Notes: generated by a model not told the origin, from the sequence alone. Shown: positions 30,801 to 39,527, numbered from the stretch's first letter. The stretch is DNA of 64,000 nt from Flavobacteriales bacterium (GCA_030584065.1 CP129489.1:2027497-2091496); one strand, 5' to 3'. Made by a program: numbers and translations.

Positions 30801-31681
30801 AGAGCCACAGCACCAGCAACGGCCTGCCGGCCAGCGCCACCCGCTCCTGCCACTTCCTGATCAACAGCTGGAGCGGCAACCAGCTGCAGCAGGGCGTGCT
30901 CTACAACGTGAAGGTGCGCGGCCGCGTCAACGGCGACTACCTGCCCTGGGGCAATGCCTGCCGCTTCTCGGTGAACAACGCGCTGTCGCAATGCCCGCGC
31001 ACCAAGCTGATGGACATTCCCGACAACCCCTTCCTCAGCTGCGACCAGAGCCGTCCGGTGGGCACCAGCCAGGCCAGCCTCGTGCATGCCAAGCCCGCGC
31101 GCCGCATGAACAGCAACTGCAACTGGGTGGGCGCCAACCGCTACCAGTTCCGCTTCCGCATCCCGGCCGAGAACTTCGTGCTGGTGAAGACCTCCGCCAC
31201 CGGCGCCGGCAACTACTTCGTGAACACCAATGGCCTGCAGTGCGGCAAGACCTACGAGGTGGATGTGCGCGTGAGCTTCAACGGCGGCAGCACCTGGTGC
31301 GTGGCCTCGGCCAACCCCAACAGCGTCGATGATCCCGCCTGGGGCGATGTGTGCACCATCACCACCGTCTGCGGCAACTCCCTCGCTGAGCAGGGCACCA
31401 GCGCCACCGCGACGGCCGGCACCCTGCGCATGTACCCCAACCCCAACCGCGGCGACCAGCTGATGCTGGGGCTGAGCGAAGTGGCGGAGGGCGTGCAGAC
31501 GGTGAGCGTTGACATCTACGATGCCTTCGGCAAGCGCGTGGCGGCCCGCACCATCCCCGTGCAGGACGGCTTCGTGAACACCGTGCTGGAGCTCGATGGC
31601 GCCCTCGCCAACGGCCTCTACATGGTGGGCATCACCGCCGGTGCCGACAGCTACACCGAGCGCCTGGTGATCCAGAAGTAG
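24851..31681 (+). CDS. Giant T9SS surface protein C (2276 aa)
   Basis: Signal peptide at about 1-31 (LMLASGGLWAQ). N-terminal PPC-like sandwich related to that of protein A, then two further PPC-like domains (NDNCSGA, NDDCAGA), two Fn3 domains (about 420-600, TTYYWAIVPYN, YTWSVTPSNG), another PPC-like domain (NTDYIVVAEGF), small sandwiches, a CUB-like domain (about 835-935, EGSMDPNDVIRAYSG), a domain with FYEGTSYTDFSANSNG, several Ig/PKD-like domains (about 1255-1480, TTYTVTVTGSNGCTY), a segment with little recognisable similarity, one DxDNDGI motif, the constant C-module (about 1815-2180) and a T9SS domain (2192-2276). No enzymatic motif seen. The CUB-like domain closely matches that of protein B, suggesting exchange between neighbours. 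Confidence 0.86.
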   Translation: MLYLHAIANTGTAARALAAGALMLASGGLWAQCSQGTLISAVTPTAVFQTVNVPAGAPSLNDPTYFEFTGTAGTQYTFSYCQGGGSAGYDTYLTITNAVGTAQLWNDDFCGLSSEVAFTPTLTGTYRVYTSACCPCGTRGAAATLAYRALASGGGGNDNCSGAIALTCGTPVAGSTTGSTVDTYPTCGSATGGHPGVWYSIVGDGGQYTASLCGSSYDTQLSVFGGTCAGLVCISDNDDDCGLQSQVTWSTTPATPYLIFVHGYAGTTGAFTLQVTCAAPCAPAITNDDCAGAEPIPVNTTGCALTVSGNNNCAAPLAPNPNCFSPFATLPDVWYSFTPTTNELSLTVTYGTATSLGAVVYNGTCGTLTQVSCNSFLTSGSGSVISGLTPGQPHFLRILGPQGSRGSFTACLSLVVPGCATYTTPAQGGSAEATGTNLAWNPATYASGYRLYFGTDGGGVTLPTSIASNVDLGNVLSYATGALAPNTTYYWAIVPYNAAGEASGCTIRSFNTNPPACVAAPTAPADGGSGCGGGAILLSWPASLGATGYTVVLNGNTVAANQPGTSYDAGILAAGPYTWSVTPSNGNGPATGCPTWSFTVINAPPGDNLALAIPLDLAPNGSTAVAGNNLASNCYTNQIGNASPDTWYRFNSGACATTVSLDLCTGQSFDSYLRLYDASGTVQLAFSDDVCGAGASIQNFAISPNTDYIVVAEGFGGSTGNFTLTLSVNCYCENPAGAVTAVNEDCGNGTYTLGVNVTGTGSTPTATVRYTVNNGTPVSITGLGVGPLTIPASGSFQQGDAVDVELLTDNGNCVLDLGSYTDNCPIQITCGVTEAISYCYKNNDVKTFTFLASNPNETVTVSFIEGSMDPNDVIRAYSGTDNNGAPIPELTGSFASLFGVGGSSAGDALYIEIDSDGSTSCADGQEDTWVFEAECTAGCVDPDGTVTVNAGCSTIDVEVSFEGDGSSVTLSYSVNGGTPTEIPGLVSGNVETIGPFTPGQSVQVFLLHESDNACNRNLGTYVIPAQPVAVNFGLTATPPTVCPGGSSQLQASFGNPTNITLYSYFTETGATLDPMAGATSLGVAGDDSESGLNAIGFPFFYEGTSYTDFSANSNGVMRFGGPVGAAYFNTGAPFQPASLCVLWDDHSATSVTTLLTGAAPNRVRIISYNLNISFGTASVLQIWLYETTNVIEFRYGSAASTNSATIAAVGANTAQYLSVQNFTGHAVSSSVRQDNLAGWPGSGRLYRFTPPPSVTALDYSWSPADFLTSTTTANPQANGVTASTTYTVTVTGSNGCTYVNTVSVNVATPIESVAITPAVASICAGNPVTLTATPTGGLAPFSYAWTAPGGAPAGGSANQSAGTAGDWSVTVTDACSTSAGATRSVSVNPVPSASISLSAPVCVGGSFTLTCNSDIGTSFAWSGPAPVGGSTGQSVTVNGLTSANAGTYTVTASANGCTSAVASQNVTVNPNPAIAAVTALPAAICEGASSQLNVTATAGTDLFGVLSAFNAGSASVVAAVPTPSGFQMDQGVNSNNISDGCGDMYDGGNRLNTNLGATLQYSDNVVVNSAALGAGGRYFTRYIASPGCQAGPAALFLWAGDINGLSSLSITGNLGADGSGSQQLSTFTVSANGTTYTVLLKRVFNAFDPSVNQMFILPQPNSATQSMGASTDDNLHTITGLAGVSRFYYLLYAGASGALINDAQATGIAQAFVNLLPAGTLAYQWSNGATAASTTVTSPDAYSVLVSNTVTGCSSTGNVTVSQDLTDTDNDGIIDCEDSCPALAGEIGSPCDDFNAGTINDQINGDCECEGTPCSHDLTLAVQMDGVSTVTYELRDQGNDALVHTGQLYLPGPGEITGSACLPTGCFYLRVLDDGGDGIVNGGYVLRMAGASTKRVIDNRNNFTSGAVSQIAGNEGFCLPLGTDRLVFTSCDKLDWKTSPCGAEYVVATENALVSQQYGVNNATSGYQMWWYDPNGGYSFKRFQSHSTSNGLPASATRSCHFLINSWSGNQLQQGVLYNVKVRGRVNGDYLPWGNACRFSVNNALSQCPRTKLMDIPDNPFLSCDQSRPVGTSQASLVHAKPARRMNSNCNWVGANRYQFRFRIPAENFVLVKTSATGAGNYFVNTNGLQCGKTYEVDVRVSFNGGSTWCVASANPNSVDDPAWGDVCTITTVCGNSLAEQGTSATATAGTLRMYPNPNRGDQLMLGLSEVAEGVQTVSVDIYDAFGKRVAARTIPVQDGFVNTVLELDGALANGLYMVGITAGADSYTERLVIQK

Positions 31682-31705
31682 GCCTCGGCTGAACGGACCC
31701 TTCGC

Positions 31706-31735
31706 GCGGCCCCCACCGGAAACGGTGGGGGCCGC
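31706..31735 (+). terminator. Intrinsic terminator hairpin of giant gene C
   Basis: A 13-bp stem, gcggcccccaccg and cggtgggggccgc, closed by a gaaa tetraloop, 24 bases after the stop. Same stem family as at 18812. Confidence 0.75.
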
Positions 31736-31796
31736 TGCATTCGGGGCCAGGACGCTGCCGCCGGTGCGATACGCAATCAGACCCTCAATGTCAATG

Positions 31797-31833
31797 CTAA
31801 CGAAGGTTGACACCGGCACTAACGAAGGTTGAC
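31797..31833. promoter_or_regulatory. Tandem 15-bp direct repeat upstream of the subtilase gene
   Basis: ctaacgaaggttgac occurs at 31797 and 31819, 22 bases apart (about two helical turns), 48 bases before the start at 31881. Spacing and position suit an operator, and each copy contains a TTGAC that could also serve as a -33 box. No convincing -7 box is seen. The regulator is unknown. Confidence 0.35.
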
Positions 31834-31880
31834 GATCGCCCAGGGCGCTGGTCCAAAGGGCTTCGGCACTTTCGCTGCAA

Positions 31881-34800
31881 ATGTTCCCGACCATGGCCAA
31901 ACGCTCTCTTTCACTTCTCACACTGCTCCTGCTGCTGTTGGTCACCAGCGGGCTTCATGCGCAATCATCATGGGTGCCCGGAGAAGTGCTGGTACGCTTG
32001 AAGCAGGCCAGCGATACGGCGCTCGTGCGGGCCCAATGGCTGCAGCAAGCACAACAGGGACCGGTCCTTCAGCACATGGCGCTGCTGGGTGAGGGTTCCC
32101 GTTATGCGGAGCTTCGGTTCTCCGGTGTGGTTCCCTCGGGCGAGCCCGAACTGGAACGCCTCGTGGCGACCCTGCCGGCGGTGGAGAGCACTTCGCTGAA
32201 CTATCTGGTGCAGCGCCGCGCACAGCCCAATGATCCACAGTACGGCAGCCAATGGCATCTGGCCGATATGAACGTGGAAGCCGCATGGGACTTCAGCACC
32301 GGTGGTGCCACGGCAACGGGCCAGCGCATCGCGGTGGGCATCGTGGACAGTGGTGTGGAACAGAACCACCCCGATCTCGCGGCGAACGTGGTGTTCGCGG
32401 GCTCGGCGGCCGATGAGCATGGTACCCAGGTGGCCGGCGTGGTGGGCGCCGTGGGCAACAACGGCATCGGTGTGAGCGGCGTGAACTGGGACGTGGACCT
32501 GGTGAGCCCGGCCAATGTGACCACCCTGAGCGATGCCTTCGAACAATTCCAGTTCTGCCTGAACCAGCGCACGCTCTTCAACCAGAGCAACGGCGCGCAG
32601 GGCCGCTTGATCGTGGCGCTCACCGTGTCCTGGGGCATCCCCAATGCGCAATGTGGCTTCGGCGATCCGTTGTTCGACGACCTGGGCGCAGCGGGCATCC
32701 TGGTGGTGACGGCAGGCCCCAACGACCCCACGGACATCGATGTCGTCGCGGACTATCCGGCCACCTGCCCCAACGCCAATAACATCGTGGTGACCAGCTA
32801 CGGGCAGCAGGACCAGGTGCCCTTCGCCGTGGGCGACAACACCGTGCACCTGCTGGCACCTGGTCTGGGGATCCCTACCACGGACTTCGGTGGGGGCTAT
32901 GATGCGGTCGCCGGCAACTCCTTCGCCATCCCCAATGTGGCCGGGGCGGTGGCGCTGCTCTACAGCAACGACTGCTCCTCCTTCGCCCAGGCCATCCTCA
33001 CCGATCCGCTGGGCACGGCCCTGCAGGTGAAGCAGGCCATCCTCAGCAATGTCGCGCCCTTCCCGGGCGGCAATGCCATCACCATCACCGGAGGCAAGCT
33101 CGATGTAGGCGCGGCCTACACGGCCCTGCGCAACCAATGCTGCCCGGAACTGACCGTGACGCTCGACAGCCCTGCCGGAGCGGACGCCCAGTATGAGCTG
33201 ATGAACGGACAAGGCATCGTGCTGGCCCAAGGCATCGGCGATGTCATCACCTTCTGTGCAGCCGATGGCTGCTTCAGCGTCTCGGTGCTCGGTGGTGATG
33301 GCCAGCCCGTGGAGGGGAGCTTCTCCGCAAGCCTGGGCGCCGTCCCCATCACCGCCGGGGCCATCACCAATGGTGAGATGAGCTTCACGCTTGGCACTCC
33401 GGTCCAAGGCTGCACCAACCCCGCCGCGTTCAATTACGACCCCGCTGCCGATTGCGACGATGGCAGCTGCTGTCCGGAGGGAATGGTCCAGGTGGCCATC
33501 CTCACGGATGAACAGGGCCTTACCGGGACCCTTGATGTCACCGTGACCCTGGCCGGTGCGATCATCCACGATGGTCCCCTGCCCGTTGCGGACCTTCCCG
33601 GCTATGGCGTTTCCGGCGTGGCGGTGACCTTCTGCGAAGCACCGGGATGCTTGAGCGTCACCGTTGGTGCCAGCGATGTGCCGCTTGCCGAGCTCTCGCT
33701 GATCTCCATCATCGATGAGCTGGGCTTCCAGCAGCAGGGGTTCAATGCGCTGACGGGTTTCTTCGGTCCGCTGGGCGAGCTGAGCGAGACCTGCGACGGG
33801 GTGGACAACGACTGCGACGGCGCGGTTGACGAGGAGTTCATGTGGTACCCCGATGCCGATGGCGATGGGTGGGGGGCGAATGTGCCCGCGGTGATCTCCT
33901 GCACGCCAATGGCCGGTTCGGTGCAGCAGACCGGCGATTGCGATGACACGAACGCGGACGTCTTCCCCGGTGCGAGCGACCCGTGCCCGATGGCCGATGG
34001 CATCGATAACGATTGCAACGGCCTGGCCGATGACCAGGACGGGGTCTTCTGGTTCGCGGATGCAGATGGTGATGGTTGGGGCAGTGAGCTGGACATCGTG
34101 CAGGCCTGCACCCAGCCTCCGGGCTATGCGACCGCTGCTGGCGATTGCGACGATGCGGATGAGACGGTCTTTCCCGGCGGCCCCGAACTCTGCGACGGCC
34201 TCGACAACGACTGCGACGGCGAGGTGGATGAGGGCTTCACTTGGTACGTGGACGCCGATGGAGACGGCTTCGGCGACGAGGCCTCCGCAGCGGTCTTCTG
34301 TACACCTCCGTTGGACTTGGTGCAGCTGGGCGGCGACTGCGACGACAGCGATGCGGACACCTACCCCGGAGCACCCGAGGGCTGCGACGGCGTGGACCGC
34401 AACTGCGACGGGGTGATCCCCGGGACCAACGGCACCGAGGTGTACAGCCCCAACTGGACGGCCACCGCCACCACCGGCGCCACCGTGGAGCTCTACGGCC
34501 TGCTGGCCCAGGGCAAGACCGTGGTGCTGGACCTCTTCGCGGCCTGGTGCCCGCCCAGCCAGCAGATGCTCACCGCCAACTTCCTGCAGGACTGGAACGC
34601 GCACATGGGCCCCGACGGCACCGACCAGATCCGCATCGTGGCCATCGCGGTGGACCAGAGCGCGGGTGATGTAACGCCCTTCATCGACGAAGCGCAATGG
34701 CCCGTGATCGTGCAGGACGGCGAATCCTTCGGGACCCTGTACAACGCCATCGGCATGTTCGACAACGCCGTGCCCACCTTGCTGATGATCTGCCCCGATC

Positions 34801-37800
34801 GTTCGGTGACCATGCTTTACGGCGGACCGGATGCTCTTCCGTACACCGGCCTCTTCGAATATGACGCCCAAGCGGCCACCGCCCTCCTGAACGAGCGCTG
34901 CGGCTGCCGCGAAGCCTGCACCACCAACATCGGGTGCATGGACGTGAACGCCTGCGACTACGACCCCAACGCCACCTGCCCAGGCCCCTGCGCACAGGCC
35001 CAGGAGTGGTTCGTGGACAACGACGGTGATGGCGTGGGCAGCACCTCGCTCGGCACCGCCTGCACCCAACCCGCCAACAGCGCGCCCGTGGCCGGTGATT
35101 GCAACGACGATGACCCCACCGTGCAGCAGGGCTTCACGCTCTTCGTCCTCACCGAGGACCCCGGCGACTTCGGCACCGCGCACTACGTGGTGCAGCACAG
35201 CGGCGGGGTGCTGGAAGGCGACCTGGACCTGCCGGCGGAGACCGAGGGGATCGGTGAACTGCCCGTGTGCATCGGAGCGGGATGCTACTCCATCAGCATC
35301 ACGCAGAACGATGTGCCGCTGTGGGAGGAGACCATCCTGCTCTTCCCCGGTGACGAAGGGGAACAAGTGACCTTCAACACCTTCGACGGCTACCAGGGCG
35401 GCGGCAGTGCCGAAGTGTGCGACGGTGTCGATAACGATTGTGATGGCACCGTGGATGAAGGCTGTGGCAACTGCGATGCCGCCGACCGCGCGTGGATCCT
35501 GGCGAACCAGGCCACCATCGAGACCATCATCGGCAATAACCTGAACGCCTGCCTGGCCAGCGGCGATCAACTGGCCTGCTTCACGGAGGCCCTGGTGCAG
35601 AACACGCCGCTGCCGGAAGCTTGCGCCGCTTGCGTGGCCCAGCGCTACGTGTGCATCATCAGCGAGTGCCTGGCCGCCTGTGTCAGCGGTTTCGGAACCC
35701 CTGAATGCCAGGCCTGCGTGAACGCCAGCTGCAACGCCGCCTACTTCGCCTGCGCCGGCTTCACCGATGCCGACGGCGATGGCTTCGTGGCCGAGCTGGA
35801 CTGCGATGACGCGAACCCGAACGCGTACCCGGGTGCGAACGAGCTCTGCGACACCATCGACAACGACTGCGACGGCCTGGTGGATGAGACGCCCACGCTC
35901 TATTACGCCGACCTGGACGGCGATGGCTGGGGCGATGAGAACAACACCGTGGAAGGCGGATGCAGCCCGCCCAACGGCGCCACCAGCCAGGTGGGCGATT
36001 GCGACGACAGCAACGCCGACATCTATCCCGGCGCGCCCGAGCTGTGCAACGGCATCGACGACGATTGCGATGGCGCTGTGGATGACCTCGCCGGAACCGC
36101 CTACTATGCGGATGCCGACGGTGATGGCTACGGCGACATCAACAGCGAACAGTTCTCCTGCACGCCCATCCCCGGCCTCATCACCCAAGGCGGCGATTGC
36201 GACGATACGGATGAGGCCATCAACCCCGGCGCCGCGGATCCCTGCGATGCCATCGACCAGGACTGCAGCGGCGGGCCCGTGCTCACCACCTGGTTCGTGG
36301 ACAACGATGGGGATGGCTTCGGCAACGATGCCACGACCACGGAGGATTGCACGCAACCCTCCGGGTACGTGGCCACGGGTGGCGATTGCGACGACTCCAA
36401 CAGCGATGTCTTCCCCGGCAACGGCTGCAGCAACTGCACACCCACGGAACAGGCGTGGATCGCCGCGAACCAGCAGACCCTGCTCAACGCCCTGAGCGAT
36501 TGCGCCCTGCAATGCCTCGGTGATCCGGGTTGTCTCGCCGGTTGCCTGCAGGCCAACGGAGTACCGCTGGGCGCCGCATGCCTGGGCTGCGTGGACGGTT
36601 ACCTCGCCTGTGTGCAGGACAACTGTTCGTTCCCGTGCCTCAACGCTCCCGAGTTCTGCTTCTCCTGTCAGGTGCAGGCCGGCTGCCTGGCGCAGCTGGC
36701 CACCTGCATGGGCCAAGTGGACGCTGATGGCGATGGCTGGTGGGCCGGCAGCGATTGCGACGACAGCAACGCCAACGCCTTCCCCGGCGCAGTGGAGGTG
36801 TGCGATGGCGTGGACAACGACTGCGATGGCAGTGCGGACGAGGGCCTCAGCGTGACCTACTACACCGATTCCGATGGCGATGGCTTCGGCGTCTTCGGCA
36901 CGGAGATCACCGGCACCTGCGAACAGCCCCCCGGCACGGCCACGCAGGGCGGCGACTGCGACGATGCGGATGATACCGTATACCCTGGCGCCCCCGAGCT
37001 CTGCGATGGCCTGGACAACGATTGCGATGAGGTGGTGGACAACGAAGCCGGCATGCTCTACTACACCGATGCCGATGGTGACAGCTATGGCGACGATGCC
37101 ACGGCCGTATACTCCTGCACGCCCGTCCCCGGCGCGGTGACCGTGGGCGGTGATTGCAACGACGCCGACGCTGCCATCAATCCCGGCGCCGCCGATCCCT
37201 GCGACAGCATCGACCAGGACTGCAGCGGCGGGCCGGTCATTGCCACCTGGTACCTGGACAATGATGGCGACGGCTTCGGCAGCGAGGCGACGAGCCTGGA
37301 CGACTGTGCGCCACCCGGTGGCTATGTGGCGCTGGGCGGCGATTGCGACGATGCCAACAGCGACCTCTTCCCCGGCAACGGCTGCAGCAACTGCACCGTG
37401 ACCGAGCAAGCCTGGCTCGCGGCCAACCAGCAGACGCTGCTCAATGCCGTGGGCGGCTGCGCCCTGCAATGCCTCTCCGGCGATCCCGCCTGCATCGCCA
37501 GCTGTCTGCAGGACGAAGGCATCCCCCTGGCCGCGGTCTGCCTCACCTGCGTGGAGGAGTACATCGCCTGCACCTTCGACAACTGCCTGATACAATGCCT
37601 GGGCAGCGAGGAGGCCTGCCTGGAATGCCAGCTGCAGAGCGGCTGCTTCGCTTCGTTCGCCAGCTGCCTCGGCATGGTGGATGCCGACGGCGATGGCTGG
37701 TGGGCCGGCAGCGATTGCGACGATGCCAATGCCGCCATCAATCCCTCCGCGCAGGAGACCTGCGATGGCATCGATAACGACTGCGATGGCACCGTGGACG

Positions 37801-39527
37801 ACAACGCTGGCGATGCCTACTACCCCGATGCGGACGGCGATGGCTTCGGCGACAACGACGCCATGGTCCTCTCGTGCACACCGGTGCCCGGCCTCATCAC
37901 GCAAGGCGGCGACTGCAACGACAATGACGCCGATGTGAACCCGCTCGGATTGGAGCTCTGCAATGGCCTGGACGATGACTGCGATGGCGAGGTGGATGAG
38001 TTCAATGACAGCGATGGCGACGGGCTGGAGGACTGCATCGATCCCTGTCCGGTGAATGCGTTCCTGACGCCGGGCGACGGCTGCGACGATGGCAATGCCG
38101 CCACCACCAACGATGCGATCGGCCTCGATTGCCTCTGTGCAGGAACCCCCGTGGCCGCCTGCACCACCGACCTGGACCTGATCTGGCAGCCCGATGGCGT
38201 GAGCCTCATCACCTGGGAGCTCCGTGAACAGGGCACCAACGCCTTGGTGCAGGCCGGCGGCGGCATCTACCCCGATGTGAGCCAGTACAGCGAGGCCACC
38301 TGCCTGCCCGATGGCTGCTTCTACCTCACCGTGATGGACGAGGGCGGCGACGGCATCGCCGGCGGCGGCTACCAGCTGAAGATCAACAGCGGCGCACGCC
38401 TCATCGACAACCTCACCGATGCCTTCGGCAACGGCGGATTCACCAGCGGCGTCTACAGCGAGATCGACGGCCTCGAGGGCTTCTGCCTCCCCCTGGGAAG
38501 CGACCGCCTGATCTTCACCAGCTGCGACCGCGTGGACTGGAAGACCAGCCCCTGCGGCGGCGAGTTCGTGGTGGCCAATGACAACCCGGCCGTGAGCGCC
38601 CAGTACGGCGTGAGCAACGCCAACAGCGGCTACCAGATGTGGCTCTACAACCCCAACGGCGGCTACAGCTTCAAGCGCTTCCAGAGCCACAGCACTTCCA
38701 ACGGCCTGCCCGCCGGCGCCACCCGCGCCTGCCACTTCCAGCTCAACAGCTGGAGCGGAAACCAGCTCCAGGAGGGCGTGCTCTACAACGTGAAGGTCCG
38801 CGGACGCATCGCCGGCAACTACCTGCCCTGGGGGCCCGCCTGCCGCCTGGTGGTGAACAACGCCGCTGCGCAATGCCCCCGCACCAAGCTCATGGACATC
38901 CCCGGCAACCAATACCTGAGCTGCGGACAGACCCGCCCGGTGGGCACCAGCCAGGCCAGCCTGGTGCATGCCAAGCCCGTGCGCCGCATGAACGCCAACT
39001 GCAACTGGGTGAGCGCCAACCGCTACCAGTTCCGCTTCCGCCTGCCCGCCGAGGGCTTCGAGCTGGTGAAGAACAGCGCCGTCGGGCAGTACTGGGTGAA
39101 CACCAACGGACTGCAGTGCGACAAGACCTACGAGGTGGACGTGCGCGCCAGCTTCGATGGCGGCGCCACCTGGTGCCACAGCAGCGATCCCTGGGGCGAT
39201 GTGTGCCTGCTCACCACCACCTGCAGCAATGCGCTGGTCGGGCAGGGCACCGGCACCGCCGCCGGCACCCTGCGCCTCTACCCCAACCCCAACCAGGGCG
39301 ACCAGCTGATGCTCAGCCTGAGCGCGGTGGCTGAGGGCGTGCAGACGGTGAGCGTGGACATCTTCGACCTGTTCGGCAAGCGCGTGGCCGCCCGCACCAT
39401 CCCCGTGCAGGACGGCTTCGTGAACAGCGTGCTGGAACTGAACGGCGAGCTCGCCAACGGCATGTATGTGGTGAGCATCACCGCCGGTGCCGACAGCTAC
39501 ACCGAGCGGCTGGTGATCCAGAGGTAG
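31881..39527 (+). CDS. Giant T9SS subtilase-MopE-repeat protein D (2548 aa)
   Basis: Signal peptide at about 1-28; the ATG at 31893 (MAKRSLSLL) is an equally good start. After a propeptide-like region comes an S8 subtilase domain with the triad Asp156 (GIVDSG), His180 (DEHGTQVAG) and Ser347 (GNSFAIPNVAG); the usual GTSMAxP has become GNSFAIP. Then about 13 MopE-type motifs (DCDDxxxxxxPGA, CDGxDNDCDG) from about residue 635, interrupted by a thioredoxin-like domain (about 850-1010) whose CxxC is reduced to CPPS (Cys890). Three Cys-rich domains start CxNC (about 1195, 1516, 1835). The end is the constant C-module (about 2094-2455) and a T9SS domain (2464-2548). Secreted protease predicted; the Asp-rich repeats probably bind calcium. 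Single gene with its own terminator. Confidence 0.87.
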   Translation: MFPTMAKRSLSLLTLLLLLLVTSGLHAQSSWVPGEVLVRLKQASDTALVRAQWLQQAQQGPVLQHMALLGEGSRYAELRFSGVVPSGEPELERLVATLPAVESTSLNYLVQRRAQPNDPQYGSQWHLADMNVEAAWDFSTGGATATGQRIAVGIVDSGVEQNHPDLAANVVFAGSAADEHGTQVAGVVGAVGNNGIGVSGVNWDVDLVSPANVTTLSDAFEQFQFCLNQRTLFNQSNGAQGRLIVALTVSWGIPNAQCGFGDPLFDDLGAAGILVVTAGPNDPTDIDVVADYPATCPNANNIVVTSYGQQDQVPFAVGDNTVHLLAPGLGIPTTDFGGGYDAVAGNSFAIPNVAGAVALLYSNDCSSFAQAILTDPLGTALQVKQAILSNVAPFPGGNAITITGGKLDVGAAYTALRNQCCPELTVTLDSPAGADAQYELMNGQGIVLAQGIGDVITFCAADGCFSVSVLGGDGQPVEGSFSASLGAVPITAGAITNGEMSFTLGTPVQGCTNPAAFNYDPAADCDDGSCCPEGMVQVAILTDEQGLTGTLDVTVTLAGAIIHDGPLPVADLPGYGVSGVAVTFCEAPGCLSVTVGASDVPLAELSLISIIDELGFQQQGFNALTGFFGPLGELSETCDGVDNDCDGAVDEEFMWYPDADGDGWGANVPAVISCTPMAGSVQQTGDCDDTNADVFPGASDPCPMADGIDNDCNGLADDQDGVFWFADADGDGWGSELDIVQACTQPPGYATAAGDCDDADETVFPGGPELCDGLDNDCDGEVDEGFTWYVDADGDGFGDEASAAVFCTPPLDLVQLGGDCDDSDADTYPGAPEGCDGVDRNCDGVIPGTNGTEVYSPNWTATATTGATVELYGLLAQGKTVVLDLFAAWCPPSQQMLTANFLQDWNAHMGPDGTDQIRIVAIAVDQSAGDVTPFIDEAQWPVIVQDGESFGTLYNAIGMFDNAVPTLLMICPDRSVTMLYGGPDALPYTGLFEYDAQAATALLNERCGCREACTTNIGCMDVNACDYDPNATCPGPCAQAQEWFVDNDGDGVGSTSLGTACTQPANSAPVAGDCNDDDPTVQQGFTLFVLTEDPGDFGTAHYVVQHSGGVLEGDLDLPAETEGIGELPVCIGAGCYSISITQNDVPLWEETILLFPGDEGEQVTFNTFDGYQGGGSAEVCDGVDNDCDGTVDEGCGNCDAADRAWILANQATIETIIGNNLNACLASGDQLACFTEALVQNTPLPEACAACVAQRYVCIISECLAACVSGFGTPECQACVNASCNAAYFACAGFTDADGDGFVAELDCDDANPNAYPGANELCDTIDNDCDGLVDETPTLYYADLDGDGWGDENNTVEGGCSPPNGATSQVGDCDDSNADIYPGAPELCNGIDDDCDGAVDDLAGTAYYADADGDGYGDINSEQFSCTPIPGLITQGGDCDDTDEAINPGAADPCDAIDQDCSGGPVLTTWFVDNDGDGFGNDATTTEDCTQPSGYVATGGDCDDSNSDVFPGNGCSNCTPTEQAWIAANQQTLLNALSDCALQCLGDPGCLAGCLQANGVPLGAACLGCVDGYLACVQDNCSFPCLNAPEFCFSCQVQAGCLAQLATCMGQVDADGDGWWAGSDCDDSNANAFPGAVEVCDGVDNDCDGSADEGLSVTYYTDSDGDGFGVFGTEITGTCEQPPGTATQGGDCDDADDTVYPGAPELCDGLDNDCDEVVDNEAGMLYYTDADGDSYGDDATAVYSCTPVPGAVTVGGDCNDADAAINPGAADPCDSIDQDCSGGPVIATWYLDNDGDGFGSEATSLDDCAPPGGYVALGGDCDDANSDLFPGNGCSNCTVTEQAWLAANQQTLLNAVGGCALQCLSGDPACIASCLQDEGIPLAAVCLTCVEEYIACTFDNCLIQCLGSEEACLECQLQSGCFASFASCLGMVDADGDGWWAGSDCDDANAAINPSAQETCDGIDNDCDGTVDDNAGDAYYPDADGDGFGDNDAMVLSCTPVPGLITQGGDCNDNDADVNPLGLELCNGLDDDCDGEVDEFNDSDGDGLEDCIDPCPVNAFLTPGDGCDDGNAATTNDAIGLDCLCAGTPVAACTTDLDLIWQPDGVSLITWELREQGTNALVQAGGGIYPDVSQYSEATCLPDGCFYLTVMDEGGDGIAGGGYQLKINSGARLIDNLTDAFGNGGFTSGVYSEIDGLEGFCLPLGSDRLIFTSCDRVDWKTSPCGGEFVVANDNPAVSAQYGVSNANSGYQMWLYNPNGGYSFKRFQSHSTSNGLPAGATRACHFQLNSWSGNQLQEGVLYNVKVRGRIAGNYLPWGPACRLVVNNAAAQCPRTKLMDIPGNQYLSCGQTRPVGTSQASLVHAKPVRRMNANCNWVSANRYQFRFRLPAEGFELVKNSAVGQYWVNTNGLQCDKTYEVDVRASFDGGATWCHSSDPWGDVCLLTTTCSNALVGQGTGTAAGTLRLYPNPNQGDQLMLSLSAVAEGVQTVSVDIFDLFGKRVAARTIPVQDGFVNSVLELNGELANGMYVVSITAGADSYTERLVIQR
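35463..38040 (+). repeat. Triplicated block of about 320 aa within protein D
   Basis: Each block begins with a Cys-rich domain of about 97 aa (CxNC, EQAWxxANQxT) and continues with MopE-type motifs. Block starts are at 35463, 36426 and 37383, i.e. 963 and 957 bases apart. The second and third blocks share most residues; the third is followed by fewer MopE motifs. Confidence 0.8.

Noticed and set aside
31968-39179. Minus-strand open frame of about 2400 codons opposite giant gene D
   Set aside because: His/Val/Ala/Gly-rich nonsense composition; it is the antisense shadow of GC-rich codons in a clearly coding plus frame with signal peptide and domains. The same holds for the long minus frames at 53492-61387, 26480-31945, 14910-19133 and 21737-24781.
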